Shown here: positions 38,001 through 50,058 of the stretch, piece by piece
Layout of the letters: each line of letters begins with the position of its first letter
Position numbering within the stretch: position 1 is the first letter of the stretch
From: Paralichthys olivaceus
Lineage: Eukaryota > Chordata > Actinopteri > Pleuronectiformes > Paralichthyidae
Length of the DNA stretch: 64,000 nucleotides
NCBI RefSeq assembly: GCF_024713975.1
Contig: NC_091108.1
Location: 8,601,001-8,665,000 of the forward strand
Reading direction: 5' to 3'
Made by a program: the position numbers and the translations under genes
Notes under the pieces: model-generated
What the model was told of the DNA's origin: nothing
What the model saw: the letters and a program-made list of their open reading frames with translations, nothing else
The model's database searches: none

Positions 38001-38615
38001 TCCCTTCAGATATGAAGGAATCCTGCCTGTAAACAAAAACAGTATAAACAGGAATGAGAGATTATTTTTGGATATAACAGAAAAACTCATACTACAAAAA
38101 TCCATTCCCTGAACAGTGCAATTTTTATGCAAATGTCAAATATTTGTATTTTCTGTCTAAAAGAAGCAAACAAACCTGTGACAGTTGCTGGAAGAGGCTC
38201 AGCCAGCTCCTCACACGTCTCAAAAATCTTCTTGTATCCACCAGCTGGGTGCTCGAATCTGTCGTCAGAAAGTAAAGACGTCAACAAACAACGCAGCCAA
38301 GTGAGTTAAACTTGAAGAAAATACCAGCAAGCTACGAGTCTGTTGATTCAAAGCATTATAATCTGGATCAGTTCGCGGTCGCAGAGTTCAGTGTGAACTT
38401 TCAAATCCTCCATGAGCTTCATCAGAACCCCTCAGGGTCACAGGGTCAAGTCGCAGAAATTTCTCAACAAACTATCATAGTTCTTTGCTAAATTAGAATT
38501 TTCGCAGTTTTGAAATGTGTTGAGCCAAGTTCTTATCTTTTGATGATCAATATGAAACTTTTAAAAAATGACACTAAAATGAAGGTAATCAATGAGAAAC
38601 TCACCGGCTGACCAT
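35036..38615 (-). CDS. rpe65: Retinoid isomerohydrolase RPE65
   Basis: RPE65 converts all-trans-retinyl esters to 11-cis-retinol in the visual cycle, on smooth ER of retinal pigment epithelium. On the minus strand 14 exons join in phase to 531 aa (human 533): 38605-38615, 38176-38258, 37876-38026, 37529-37636, 37222-37363, 36963-37110, 36525-36606, 36307-36439, 36071-36210, 35871-36000, 35672-35786, 35465-35559, 35271-35382, 35036-35181. The protein starts [14 protein letters not shown] and ends VTFHGMYKP. The four iron-binding histidines of carotenoid-oxygenase enzymes are present: [23 protein letters not shown] and VTFHG. The [10 protein letters not shown] block has the palmitoylated Cys. 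RPE65 rather than BCO1/BCO2 is supported by [14 protein letters not shown] and [11 protein letters not shown]. The first coding exon holds only 11 nt. Fish have paralogues; this looks most like rpe65a. Confidence 0.96.
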
Positions 38616-38830
38616 GTTTCCCTCCGGCTGTGACAGCACACAAAGCAAAGCTCTTGAGAAAAACCTCTGCTCACTTCTGAACTGGAAAGTCTCTGATCCC
38701 CCTCCCGTGGATTGTGGGTATTTATTTGTCTGGTCCCCCTCACAGTCGCTGCAATCTGCGACGTAAAACTTAACTCCCGGCCAATCATGTTGCACCGTGA
38801 ACAAGAATCCCATTGTGCCAATATCCTTTG
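38616..38830 (-). promoter_or_regulatory. rpe65: Probable rpe65 promoter
   Basis: On the minus strand, a TATA-like box (AAATAAATACC) occurs at about 38716-38726, roughly 100 bp upstream of the ATG. This would place a start site near 38690 and give a short 5' UTR. This is inference from position; no TSS evidence is available. Confidence 0.35.
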
Positions 38831-38918
38831 CTGGATGACTCAATGGCCCCTGAAACCGGATTTATAGCGAGAACATTTATCACAGCGAACCATGGTTGAG
38901 AGAAGGTGTTGCAATGGT

Positions 38919-39361
38919 GCATGTGATATTTTTCTTTTAAATTGAGACACTTGTTCAGAAGTTGTGCTTTAAGTTATACTTATGCTGAGTCATACTAAGT
39001 AGATGTGCAGTATACAGTATATCGGAATGTTGATGTATGTGTAGGGCAATAAATCAGCATGGAGCAAATCCTAAAACTACAGAATTGGACATGAATTAAC
39101 GTTCAGTATGTATATGTTAGAAGTTATTTTTAACAGGATACAGACTGCATGTGTGTTTTTCTTTTAAATTGTGACAATTGTTCAGAATTGGTGCTTTAAG
39201 TTATAGTTATGCTGAGTCATGCTAAGTGCAGAATTTATCAGAATGTTTATGTAGGGCAACAAATCAGCATGAAGCAAATACTAAAAACTACAGAACTGGA
39301 TGAGAATTAATGTTCAGTATGCATATGTTAGAATTAAAGTTATATTTAACAGGACACAGGC
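38919..39361. repeat. Tandem duplication upstream of rpe65
   Basis: Two adjacent copies, about 38919-39146 and 39147-39361, share the order gcatgtg...ttcttttaaatt, gctttaagttata, tatgctgagtcat, gtagggcaa.aaatcagcat, actacagaa.tgga and taacaggacacag. They differ by scattered substitutions and small indels, so the duplication is not recent. A stub of a third copy begins at 39362. Confidence 0.75.
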
Positions 39362-39429
39362 TGCATGTGTGTTCATTTGCTCATATTTAGATTTTTAAAG
39401 TTATGAATTTAACAACAGATCCACTGGGA

Positions 39430-39580
39430 TTAATTCAGATTTCAGATTCAGACTTTTTATTCATCCCACAGAGGGGACATTTCCTTATTGCAGTTGCATA
39501 AGTACACATATGTAGAAAAAATTGAATGAAAATAAATAAAAATATAAAATTATAAAAGCACATTGTTAAAAAAAACCACA
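39430..39580. repeat. Retroposon tail remnant
   Basis: The phrase attcagactttttattcatc followed by ccacagaggggacatttcct, a gcataagtacaca segment and an A-rich end resembles a frequent fish LINE tail. Divergence is high. Confidence 0.45.
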
Positions 39581-41100
39581 CTCTCTTTTTCAGGACAAAA
39601 ATACCTCCTCGTTTTAGATTAAATAAGTATTTTCTGAGTCATAGTCTGAAAAGATATTGTGAAACAGTAAAGGCAGTGAGCCTTTGCTGCTATAATTATA
39701 TGTTGTTGTGAAATGACTGTTACACTGCATGAAATGTGACCAATTCTTTGGTTAGAACACAAAATGCCTTAACTTGCTTGTCTCGGTGCAGCTACAGGCC
39801 TAATCCAGGTGTAGGGATTATGTTCCACGTCGCCTGGAGACAAACGCTGCATTGTTCCTCCTGGGAAAGAACACCATTAGCAGAGAGAGTTTCGTCAGTG
39901 GCAGGGTTGTGGTGTGGCTCCCCCCCAGCTAACACATGTAGACTGACTTTAAACAGCAACATGCAGCTTAAAGCTTTTTCTCTCTTCTCTTAAATTAAAC
40001 TGAAGGATCAGTGGTGCAGAGTGAGGCTGAGAAAATATCAGTCGAGTTATCTTTGCTTCCACAGGGAATTTAAAACAGGCAATAGCAACAAATCAGGGAA
40101 TTTGGCAGATATTTTATGAAAAAGCCAATAAAACTGTGATGTAATAGACAATAAAACACAAAGTGCATTTTGTCTCCAACGTCCGCCTCGGCAAATCTGG
40201 ATTCATCTGCTGATTTCTTTTCTTTTTTCCAATTGTATGATTCATTGTTTGGTTTGTTAAACAACAAATGCTCAAACCCAAAAAATATTAAAAACAAATA
40301 AAGAAAGTTTTTTTTAAAGCAGCAAACATTTATGAGCCTGGGGTTATTAAATATTTGGCCTTTTTACAGTAACAGGATAATTATCACAATATATTCACCA
40401 AATATCTTTCAAAACTTATTGTTTCAACTGTTGATTACTTCATATGGTTTGTTAGCAAAATCTTAATTTCCCACAGCTGTTATTCGAGTGGTGGAGTTAA
40501 ACGTGCAACATTTCCCTCAGAAACATAGAGGAATATAAGTAAATAGAAGAAGCAGAAGTAAAGTAGAAATACCTCAAACTTACCTACCTAAAGTACTCTC
40601 TTAAAACTGAGATAACAATTTATTAATATTATGTTCATACTATATAATAGAACTAATGGCAACAGCATAATTTTTCCATATTGAATGAATACTATAAAGA
40701 TGAGTTCACTGTTTTGGGGTTTTACTATCACATGCTTAGTTTAGTTCAGCAGTCTGGCCTCTTTGTTTATGAGTGGAAGAAGGAAGGGCGACCTCTGTTG
40801 GTTGTTCATTAACATGATAATAATTTAATATTTTATTGTATTAACACAGAACCTCTCATTCATAAAATGCAGCTCAAAGTGCTTTACAATAAAATCAAAG
40901 ACGTGAAATAAGACAGATCATTAAGGACTCGTTAGCAATAAAACAAAGAAACATTAAACGAGTAAAAGGTTTAAAAATAAGACAAAATAAAGACATTTTT
41001 TAAAATGATTTCATGAATGTATTAAAAGAAATCTGTCTGGAGTTGTTTCTTAATCAACAGAACTGACAAAGTTTTAATTCAGTTTTTGGACTTCACTGTT
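39581..41100. other. rpe65-srsf11 divergent spacer
   Basis: AT-rich, non-coding. It includes a minus-oriented L2-like tail at about 40835-40990 (aaaatgcagctcaaagtgct then ttacaataaaa). No exon or conserved block is apparent by eye. Confidence 0.45.
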
Positions 41101-41337
41101 TACAGGAGCGCATCTCCACCGCGCATGCGCACTCTGCTCGGGACGAACTCAATATGGCGGCGAAGAGCAACAGTCGGTTGTAGCAGTTGAGGTTTAGCAT
41201 CTAGCGAGCTAACTGCCCACAAACACGTAGATTCGACCGGCGCGGGACTCTCGTCGCTTCGTTTAAAGTCGACTCGTTGACGCCGGTGTCGTTGTTTACT
41301 TGTTTTTTTTTTTTTTTTTAGCGGTTCAGTGTTTAAG
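41101..41337 (+). promoter_or_regulatory. srsf11: srsf11 promoter with NRF-1 and YY1 sites
   Basis: A perfect NRF-1 palindrome, CGCGCATGCGCA, lies at 41120-41131, and a YY1-like AATATGGCGGCG at about 41151-41162. Both are typical of TATA-less housekeeping promoters, with the YY1 site usually just after the start site. The region is rich in CG dinucleotides compared with its flanks. The 5' UTR would be about 180 nt. Confidence 0.65.
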
Positions 41338-44300
41338 ATGAGTTACACCACGAAGGTTGTGCAGGTGACGAACGTGTCGCCGAGCACAACATCGGAGCAG
41401 ATGAGGACGCTGTTCGGTTTCCTGGGGACCATCGAGGAGCTCAAGCTGTTTCCTCCAGAGTGAGTTGACCTCGTGCTGGTTTGTTCGTCCACTGATGTGA
41501 GAGGTTAGATTAGCTCACACGTTAGCTTGGTGGCTAGCTCAACATTTGAAGCGGGACTCGGGCCCATGCTAACCAGATGCTAACAGTAACAGCACCGACG
41601 TTAGCTACGTTGAAATCCATGATACTCTCACTTGATCGTTATTTACACACGTGCACACACCTCCAGTATTTAGTCTCTTGTTTACAGGCTTATCCGTTGT
41701 TCTATTATATTTAGTATGTTACTGTATATTTAGTATTTTGCTGTGTATTCCAGTACTTTATTGTGTTTCGATTACTCAGGACGTATGTTCAGTCTTTAGG
41801 GCATTGTATGTTTATTACATTCAATTTTGAGTTCTTGTAATTATCTGTTTTATTGACCTGCTGCTGTAACACAATCATTTACCAATCTGGATCTAATTTC
41901 TCCAGATACACACTTTATTTTGACATCACCAATAAACAGCTGTTAGAAATCTCAAGTGAAAAGTCATCCCAAAATATTCTGACCCTTTTATTTACATGGA
42001 CATTAATCACAAACCAATAAATGAAATAACGAGTGGCCATAGCATGATGCCATGGTGAATTGAATTTGCAATGCTCCAGGGAAGATACAGTGCAGCAATG
42101 AATCGTGCTCCCTGTGTTCATGATATGCGAAGCTCATAGGTCACACAGCTAGTTGTCTTTTTGAATATGAGTGAAGGTTTTTTATCGTTGCCTTTCTTCT
42201 GGTTAGAATAACCACATCTATATGTCTGTACTGGGTGTGGATATCATCATATTAAGGACACACAATGCATTTTCACTTCTCACACACAAACCACATGGAT
42301 GTGATTGGACAACATTGTGTTGTTAAAGTGCCTTGTTTGCAGCGTTTACCTATTTCATTTAACACTTTTGACTTCCTCAACAGTGATTCTCAGATGCCGG
42401 TGACGTCACGGGTGTGCTTTGTCAAGTTCCAGGAGCCGGAGTCTGTCGGGGTTTCTCAACATCTGACCAACACCGTGTTTGTGGACAGAGCGTTGATTGT
42501 GGTCCCGTTCGCTGAAGGTTTGTCTTGTAATAACTCTCACGTACGAGTGGTCCTTGTTGATTGAATGGCATGACTCCTGACTTGTGAAAATGTAGAAAAG
42601 TAAAAACAATCTCATCTGCGCCATTTTTGAAGTGTACAAGTCAACTTGACTCTTATATTTGAGATAATGTGAATAATACTGGTAATGCTCCTCCCTCCCG
42701 TTGTTTGGGGGTGTTACAAGCAGACATTTGCAGATTTTTGGTATCCTGCGGTGGCACATGCTGTAAAACAATGGTTTGTTTTGCACATAGAAAACAGAAT
42801 ACCAAAGTTTTCTTTATAGACTAGCAGTTGAGAATTCTCAAACTGTGGGCGCTGCGGACACCTCAAAGTTCAGAAGTAAAGTTATTTACATTTTTAACCA
42901 CATGTATTTTATCCCCCCCATATTGGACTATCCTGTTAAACTTCTCTCTGTTATTTGTGTGTGTGTATGTATGTATGTATGTGTGTGTGTGAGTGATTTT
43001 TGTAGTGAAGAAGGCAAAAGCAGCCCCCTGATGAAAGTGGTCCTCTGCCCGCCAACAGGGGATTGTAGACATTTGCAAAGGCCAACGAGCATTCAAGCCC
43101 CACCCTCTCCTTCTGTGTCCTCTATTCTTTCTTTTCCCTCTCTTTTGTCTCTTCTTCTCTATAATTTATCTTTTCTAGGTGGTTTAGTTTGAGTATAAAG
43201 GTCAAAGACTTAGCCTGGAACTGTGCTTATTCTGCACTACTATACAACACTTCTGAATGTTGCTGAGCCATGAATTAAATTTATGGCTGAAGCTTTGTTC
43301 CTGAACAGATGAGGCTAGAAATATTCTTCACGCTTTAATGTCATCAAATTCTATGAAAAGACAAAAACACAATTGTCCTAAAACTCATGTCGGTGAACCA
43401 CACTGGGTGATGATAAATGCTGGCACTACAGTTTATTTTGGGTTTAAGCCACAGGCACTATCCAGCTGCTGTAAATATTGGTGCTTGTGCACCAAATTTG
43501 TATTAATCTGCCACTGAAAATAGTCCCCTATCACCTTCTGTTATACATGCAGTATCACTTGCAAAAAAATACTACAGCTTTTATATTTTTCAGAAATAAC
43601 TGATCTTTTTTAAAAAATAAAAAATGAAACTATATATTTGCTGGCATTGAATTGGCTTCAAGCCACCGACAAGATATCCACAGACTGATTATTTAGGACA
43701 GTTTGGGTGTTTGCAAGTATTTTAATCTGCAGTAACTTAAAAAGACGATACACCCATCCTTATTTTTTTTTTTAAATGTTTGAATTTACTTCTGAAATAA
43801 AAACAGAAGAACAATCACTTATATGGGTCTGGTTGCAAAAGGCAAAAAAAGACTGTGTTTATAATCAGTTGTGTAAAAAACACAAGTCAGCGCCACGAGT
43901 GAAGGTAGGGATTTAAAAAGGGAAACAGTAATGTAACGGTTTAAACCCATCTCGTCATAAGTTGTTCAAGATACCCACCCACCCGACATGACACAATGTT
44001 GGTACCATTTTCTCTTTAACAGTGGTCTTCTTCTTTTGTTGTTGTGTTTTACAGTTCTTTTTCCTGGCTCAGCCAGTCCTGTATACCAGGCCCCGCTGAA
44101 AATACCATCCAACAGTTTTGTCTCCTGCAGCTATTTCTCTCTCCAGTGTGCCTCTTTGTTTATATGTTGTCATTATTGTGTCTGTATCTATGTGAATGAG
44201 CAATTTCTGCTATGAGATGATTGTGTGGTGTTTTTATTTGTTAATTTTGGGTCATTTTGAAATAACATCAGAAGCATATTACAAATTAAAAAAAAATCTT

Positions 44301-47300
44301 GAACTGTTAGAGCAGATTAATCAAACCAGTCATCCTCGGTCCATGTTTGGTTAATTGATGCAGTGACAGCAGGTAAGGATGATGTAAAAGGGGACACTAC
44401 TTACCCTTAATTCTGTTTGCCATTTAGTGAATCACACACTTTATCCTCTGAAATGTGTTTTGGTAAGTAGACACTGATAGCTTGTATAGTGTTTTTTCCC
44501 CCCAAATCCCTAAATTTCTCTTTGTTGTGTGTATCTCGATTTTTCTCTGTGCTTTTAGTAGCGAAGCCGCCAGCGTGAGTCGCTTGTTTCAGTAAACGTC
44601 TAAATGAAAATTGAGGGCACACCCAACTGGAGAAGCAGCAGTGCTTGCTAACGTTTGGTTCATGACTTAAAAAACACGTTCAGGTGATATATTCTTGGCA
44701 GTGTTCATTGGACTAGTGTGATTTATTCCAGCAATAATTTGTCACTGCAATGATTTTGTTGAATTAGGGAACTCTTCTCTGATCTGTAAGGTAACCATGT
44801 TGATCCTAATTTGAAGAAATGCAGTGCCAAGACTTGTTTTTCTTTGTCTTCAAATTGTGTCTCTGCGGTTTAATGTGTTCTCCCCTAATGCCTGATTTTA
44901 TTTTCCTGTTAGGATCTATTCCAGATGAGGCTAAAGCTTTGTCGCTGTTGGCGCCAGCAAATGCCATCGCAGGAATTCTGCCAGGAGGAGGACTTCTTCC
45001 AACGCCCAACCCCATGGCCAATCAACCTGTAAGACTTTATACTCTTACTTAATACTTCTGTGACCATTGGAAAATCAAATGTACAGATGATTCGATAATC
45101 TTTTAGTTGAGCAACAGATAAATAATAAATCAGCAATTTGGGTAGTTAAAAAAAAAAGAGCCATCCTCTGTAATTCCTGATTTACTGCTTGTCTTTGTGA
45201 ATCCCAACCTGGGACTCTGGACCCTTCCTATTTGTCACAGAAGGGGTTTGTGAGATGTCTCATGATAGAATGATTAAGAAAGAAAAACTGTTCTTTGAAA
45301 TATAAAAATTAACCCCAACTTTGGGATAGTTTTACCTGTCCAAGCCTAAAAATATATTCAAATGACAACAGTTGAGAAAACAAACAGAGAGACATGAGCA
45401 TTTCAACAGGTTAATGAAAAATGAAGGTCAATACAAAAAAAGGGAGAGCTCAGTTTTTACTGTCACTTGTTATTTGTGCAGAATATAAATCTTTTGTGTG
45501 ATGATGGTTTGGTACAGAAACAGTGAACCATGACCACATCTGTCAGTATCATTATTTATACCAGTGTGACAAGAACACTTGTGAGATTTCAACATCTGAA
45601 AAAGAAGCTTACAAAACAAAATCACCTCCAAAAACGTCTTTCATTTTTCCTCCAGATGGGAGGGAACCCTTTTGGTCCGACCATGGACGCAATGGCTGCA
45701 TTTGGCTTCGCAGGATCTAATATGAATCCTCAGGTGAGACAGTGATCAGTATTTTTTCCTAAAGATCTGCATACATTAATACGCAGTACATTGGATAATA
45801 CACCCCCTCATGTTGGCCCTGTCTCTTCACAGGCGGCTGATCAGCTGATAAGGTTCATGACAGATCCAAAGTACGTTTGTATAAAGAATCTTCCTTGTTG
45901 AAATGCTGAAGTAAACATTGATGTTTGCAGTAATGAATATTCCTGTGTTTAGACTCAACCCTCTGGCTGCAGGCTTAAACCTGAATTCAGGCCTGAAGGC
46001 TGATACATCTAATAAAGAAATCGAAGAGGCTATGAAGAGAGTGAGAGAAGCTCAGTCACTTATTTCTGCTGCTATTGAACCTGGAAGTGAGTGGAAATAA
46101 AGTTGGGATGACTCTCTTGCTGGGGTGTCGGCTTAGCATTCTGAATGTGTCTGTTTTGACTACACTGGATTTTTGCAGTCACGATTAAGGTTACTGGTTT
46201 TTTTTCTCCTTGAAAATCTTTGAAAACAATGTTCTTTGTCCTGCAGATAAGGAGAGCAAGAAGAAGCACTCTCGGTCCCGGTCGAGGTCCAGGAGGAGGT
46301 GGTCCAGATCCCGTTCAAGGCACAGGTGAAATCTTTTATTAATGATGTAAACAGTTGAAAGGGGAAACTTTTCAAGCATGCGAGAATGTTAAATGGTTTC
46401 AATGTCTGTTTGCAGGCGAAGCAGATCAAAGCGCAGATCAAACTCCAGAAGCAGGAGGCGCTCCAAGAGCCCACACAGGAGACGCACCCGCTCCAGAGAC
46501 AGAAGCAGGCGATCACAAAGCAAATCCAGGTGGATAAACTGTGTAAAAGGCTGAACTTGAGCTCTGTTTTCAAGATTAACCCCCTGTCAGAAAAATGTAA
46601 ACATTCATTTATTTTCAGAGATAGAAAGAAAGATGACACTGGGCGAAGAAGTAACAAAACACCACCAAAAAGCTACAGTACAGCCAGGAGGTCACGCAGT
46701 GCGAGCCGGTGAGAGCAGACCTGGTTCTTCATGTCCTCCAGCCCAATTTAGTGAAACAGCTCCTCTGCTTCCAAGTTGGAATACAGTGTTGACCTCTGTT
46801 CATTTCTTGTGCTACTCAGGAGACACAGGAGAAGTCGCAGCAACAGTCGAACTCTAAAAAAGTCTCCTAAGCGGAAGAGCTCCAGGTCTCCATCTCCTCG
46901 GAGGTCAGTGTGCGATGTGGATTTTCTTTCCATTAGGTTTATTTGAAAGTAAATGCTAATTTAACGCTGGTCTTTTTCAGTTAAAACAAAGTGTGTGATT
47001 GTTTGGTTTGGTTTTACATCTGTAGTTCTGTTCATTCGATCTTGACCAAGGAGAAAATATTTGCAAATGTTTTAGCCATGACCCAGTTTATGTTCACACT
47101 GAGATTATACAAATAAACCAAGAGGAATAAAGATGAAGTCATGCAGACTGATGGGTCTGGTTTAGGCATTCGTGTGTATCTTTGTTCCACAACAAATTAA
47201 CTGAACTAGAGTTAAGCTTTTCCTCTCCTCCTTCTACAGACACAAAAAGGAGAAGAAAAGGGACAAGGAAAAGGACAGAGATCGCAAAAGTGATAAAGAT

Positions 47301-47697
47301 CGTAGTCGTGAGGAGCACGATCACTCCTCCAGCAAGAAAAAGAGAAGTAAAGACAAAGAAAGAGAGTGGGAGAGGAAATCAGATGGTGACAAAGGAGATG
47401 TTAAGGTTGGTTATAGGATCTTTGATTCTAATGCACCGTGATTTTTGCTGGTTGGAAGTAAACCACTGTGGAGATGTTAATACTTCCATGGGTTTCCTGT
47501 CACAGATCACCAGGGATTACGACGAAGAAGAGCAAGGCTATGACAGCGAGAAGGAAAGGGAGGACAGGAAGGATTCAGACGACTCCGCTCTGTCTCCTCG
47601 GTCAGTGGAAGGTAACGGCACAGCGAGGTCCGTCAAACGGGCCAAAGTTAACGGTGCTGACGACCATCGTGAAGAAGACATGGATGTCAGTGACTGA
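41338..47697 (+). CDS. srsf11: Serine/arginine-rich splicing factor 11 (p54)
   Basis: This nuclear SR protein acts in pre-mRNA splicing. Twelve exons join to 448 aa: 41338-41459, 42384-42517, 44913-45028, 45656-45733, 45833-45870, 45953-46086, 46247-46325, 46416-46529, 46619-46708, 46820-46903, 47240-47405, 47506-47697. The N-terminal RRM spans roughly residues 5-85 (VVQVTNVSPSTTSEQMRTLF, SRVCFVKFQEPES, VFVDRALIVVPFAEG). A Gly/Pro/Ala-rich linker follows (IPDEAKALSLLAPANAIAG), then a helix IEEAMKRVREAQSLISAAIE and a long RS/RK domain. The end, TRDYDEEEQGYDSEKE...EEDMDVSD, is diagnostic of SRSF11; related SREK1 lacks it. The linker is shorter than in human (484 aa). Mammalian SRSF11 is known to help include neuronal microexons. 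It is convergent with ankrd13c. Confidence 0.96.
42518..44912 (+). other. srsf11 intron 2
   Basis: The 2.4-kb intron holds a GT/GTAT microsatellite at about 42955-42992 and a strong cryptic acceptor at 44054 with a possible 26-nt exon after it. The rest is AT-rich with nothing recognised. Confidence 0.5.
42955..42992 (+). repeat. GT/GTAT microsatellite
   Basis: The tract reads (gt)n, then (gtat) units, then (gt)n. It lies in srsf11 intron 2. Confidence 0.85.
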
Positions 47698-48100
47698 TCA
47701 GTCCGTCCTGCTTTTTTCCCCCCACATAATCCCTCTGTTTTGGCTGTGAACGTGCTACTTGTTATCTCCTCACTGGCGTTTATCTAAAACATGAAGTTTG
47801 TTTGAAATATTCACTGACGGACTGTCGGTCTTTCTCCTGCGTTGTCACGTTGCTTTTAAGTACCCGCGGGTGTTTGGCCTCGACGGATGCAGTTAGTTAA
47901 ACTGGAAGTAGGCTTGCTTTGCTTTCTTGAGCTTGTGTTGAGACTCTTCTTCATATGTTGTATCTTGACTTGTTTTGTTCAGTGACGTGCTGTGACGCTC
48001 AGGCCTTGTTCCCCCATATGTTTGGAAACATTTGCTTATTGTCATTTGAAAGTGTTGATGTTTTATCAGGGATTTGTTTTTATAATAAAGCCTATTTGGA
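47698..48100 (+). terminator. srsf11: srsf11 3' UTR and poly(A) signal
   Basis: About 390 bp after the stop, AATAAA occurs at 48084-48089. The sequence to that point is non-coding and T-rich. A SINE begins within about 15-100 bp after it, so the cleavage site would lie at or inside the SINE edge. Confidence 0.5.
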
Positions 48101-48290
48101 GAACAGAGACTTTGATTTCACCACTTTAACCACAATCTGGGGTGCGTCATATGGGCAGTATCGTCTGTATACTGTTTTATATAGTGTTAATTGTGCCTTT
48201 TTAGGCTTAGACGTGGAGGGAAATTCAGGGGTTCAGTGTTTCGCCCACCCAGACTGGAGAAGCCAGGGAATCGAACCAATGATCTTTTGA
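48100..48290 (-). repeat. tRNA-derived SINE, - orientation, diverged
   Basis: On the minus strand, ggttcgattccctggc (B-box) is followed by gggcgaaacactgaacccct. This matches the family seen at 28475-28700. It is truncated and mutated. Confidence 0.55.
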
Positions 48291-50058
48291 TTAGTGGACG
48301 ACTCAGTTATATAAATACCTGACATCTAAAGCGGGTCTGGGTTTGTCCTAACCCCTGTCACATTATCAAAATATTAAATGATAAAAGTACATTTTCTTAG
48401 AAAAAAAAAAATACCAGTGTTTTTAAAAACCATGATCTAGTTTGTACTTGTCATGTATTAACATTTGATTTTCCTGTTAGTACAGATGGTTATCTTTGAA
48501 AAACCCAGAGGAAACACCTGTAAATACTGTAACACAGTTCACCAGAGAACTACTATTATAAAGTTAAATCAACACCTCCAAAAACATTCTCGTGAAGGTC
48601 GGGTTTAATGCAGGTCTGTCGTATTAAATGCATCAGTCTTGAGCATTTTATGAAATTTAATGATTTTCCACAGAGCAATTCATGGATCTTGATGAAAAAA
48701 ATCTGGCATATTTAGGGGACAGATATCCAAGTGTGAAAGTTGGTGAAGCTAACAAAATTACTTGTCTTTACAATGAAGCTTCATTAAGTGTCTTTTCATC
48801 ATACTTGCACAAAGTCAGTTGAAACATGATGCTGGTGCTTTATTTAAAGGGATGTGAAGTAGGTATGGTTGCAGTACATATTAGCTGAAGCCAGAGACAA
48901 CTCAGTGGATCAGATTATTTCCCATCTGGGCATTTTTGGGATATCCAGCAATATCAACTTCACAGCTTAGTTTACTCTCCTTGGATGTAAAACAAAAAAA
49001 GAAATTATAGACGACCTTTAAGGAGAGATTTTATAAGCACTAAAAGGTTTTTCAGAGTGTTAGTGTTACAATTTTTCCTTTATCTAAATACCAAGAAGTC
49101 TGCAGGTAATATAAGAAACGTTCAGAGAATATATCTTAAAGATGCATGTGATCCAGTCGGCCGACACAGCCATTAGCATGCCTTAAATATACTTAATATC
49201 AGTGCTGTATTAAACAAAGAACAGTTTTACCTGATATCCCATCTGGGTTCTCTCCCGCACACGAACACACACACAAGAACCTTCGATACGTTACAATAAT
49301 CCATTCACACTTGAGCACAGAAGTCATACGAACATGACGGACATGGAGACAGCCGAGAGGTAATATGAGCTAACCTGAAAACACAGGAGGTTGCGTCCTG
49401 CGCAGGGAAAAGGCTTGGATACTGGACTGTAAAGAATGTGGGTTTTTTTATGCTAAACTTTGTCCCAGCTGGTTAAAAACATTCGTATGTACTGGAAACG
49501 TATTGCTACACAGTGTTACTCCTTTGAGTTTCTATCTATATCATTTTATATATATTCATATGTATAATTCATATTACGTAAATCAATATTAAGCTCAGTT
49601 TGAGGTTATAGCTATATTTTTGATTCTCTCAGATGAGGCGTGTACTATTTACAGTTGACAGTGTCAGTGCAGTGTCATAAATCAGAATTGAGTCCGTCAA
49701 GTCCATGGATATGAAACATGAGCAGATATTGAAATAATGACGATGAGGAGTCCGGTTCTCTGACGATGTTCACAGGAGACAGCAGCAGCGCTGAGCAGCA
49801 GATGTAACAGCGAGTACAATGAAAGCTAAAACGACTGCTGTTACGCATTTTTAAACACACGTGAGATGGCGCTCTGTAACATCTGCTTGCATCGGTTTGC
49901 TTTGGATCCATCGACAGAAATGAATAAGTAGCTGATGACAGTAACTGATTAATAAGACCAGCTCAACAATACGGGATTCCTTTTTTTGTGTTTCCCACCT
50001 CCCCAAAACATATTTACTCGCTGGTCACTTCCTGTTCGTGTCAGGGGTGCTGTACTGG
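48291..50058. other. srsf11-ankrd13c convergent spacer
   Basis: No gene is seen. Part must be the 3' UTR of ankrd13c on the minus strand, but I could not fix its poly(A) site. Short CA runs occur near 49262. Confidence 0.45.

Noticed and set aside
41338-41459. Assignment of the SR gene as srek1
   Set aside because: The C-terminal DYDEEEQGYDSEKE and EEDMD.SD end and the IPDEAKALSLLAPANA linker fit SRSF11, not SREK1.
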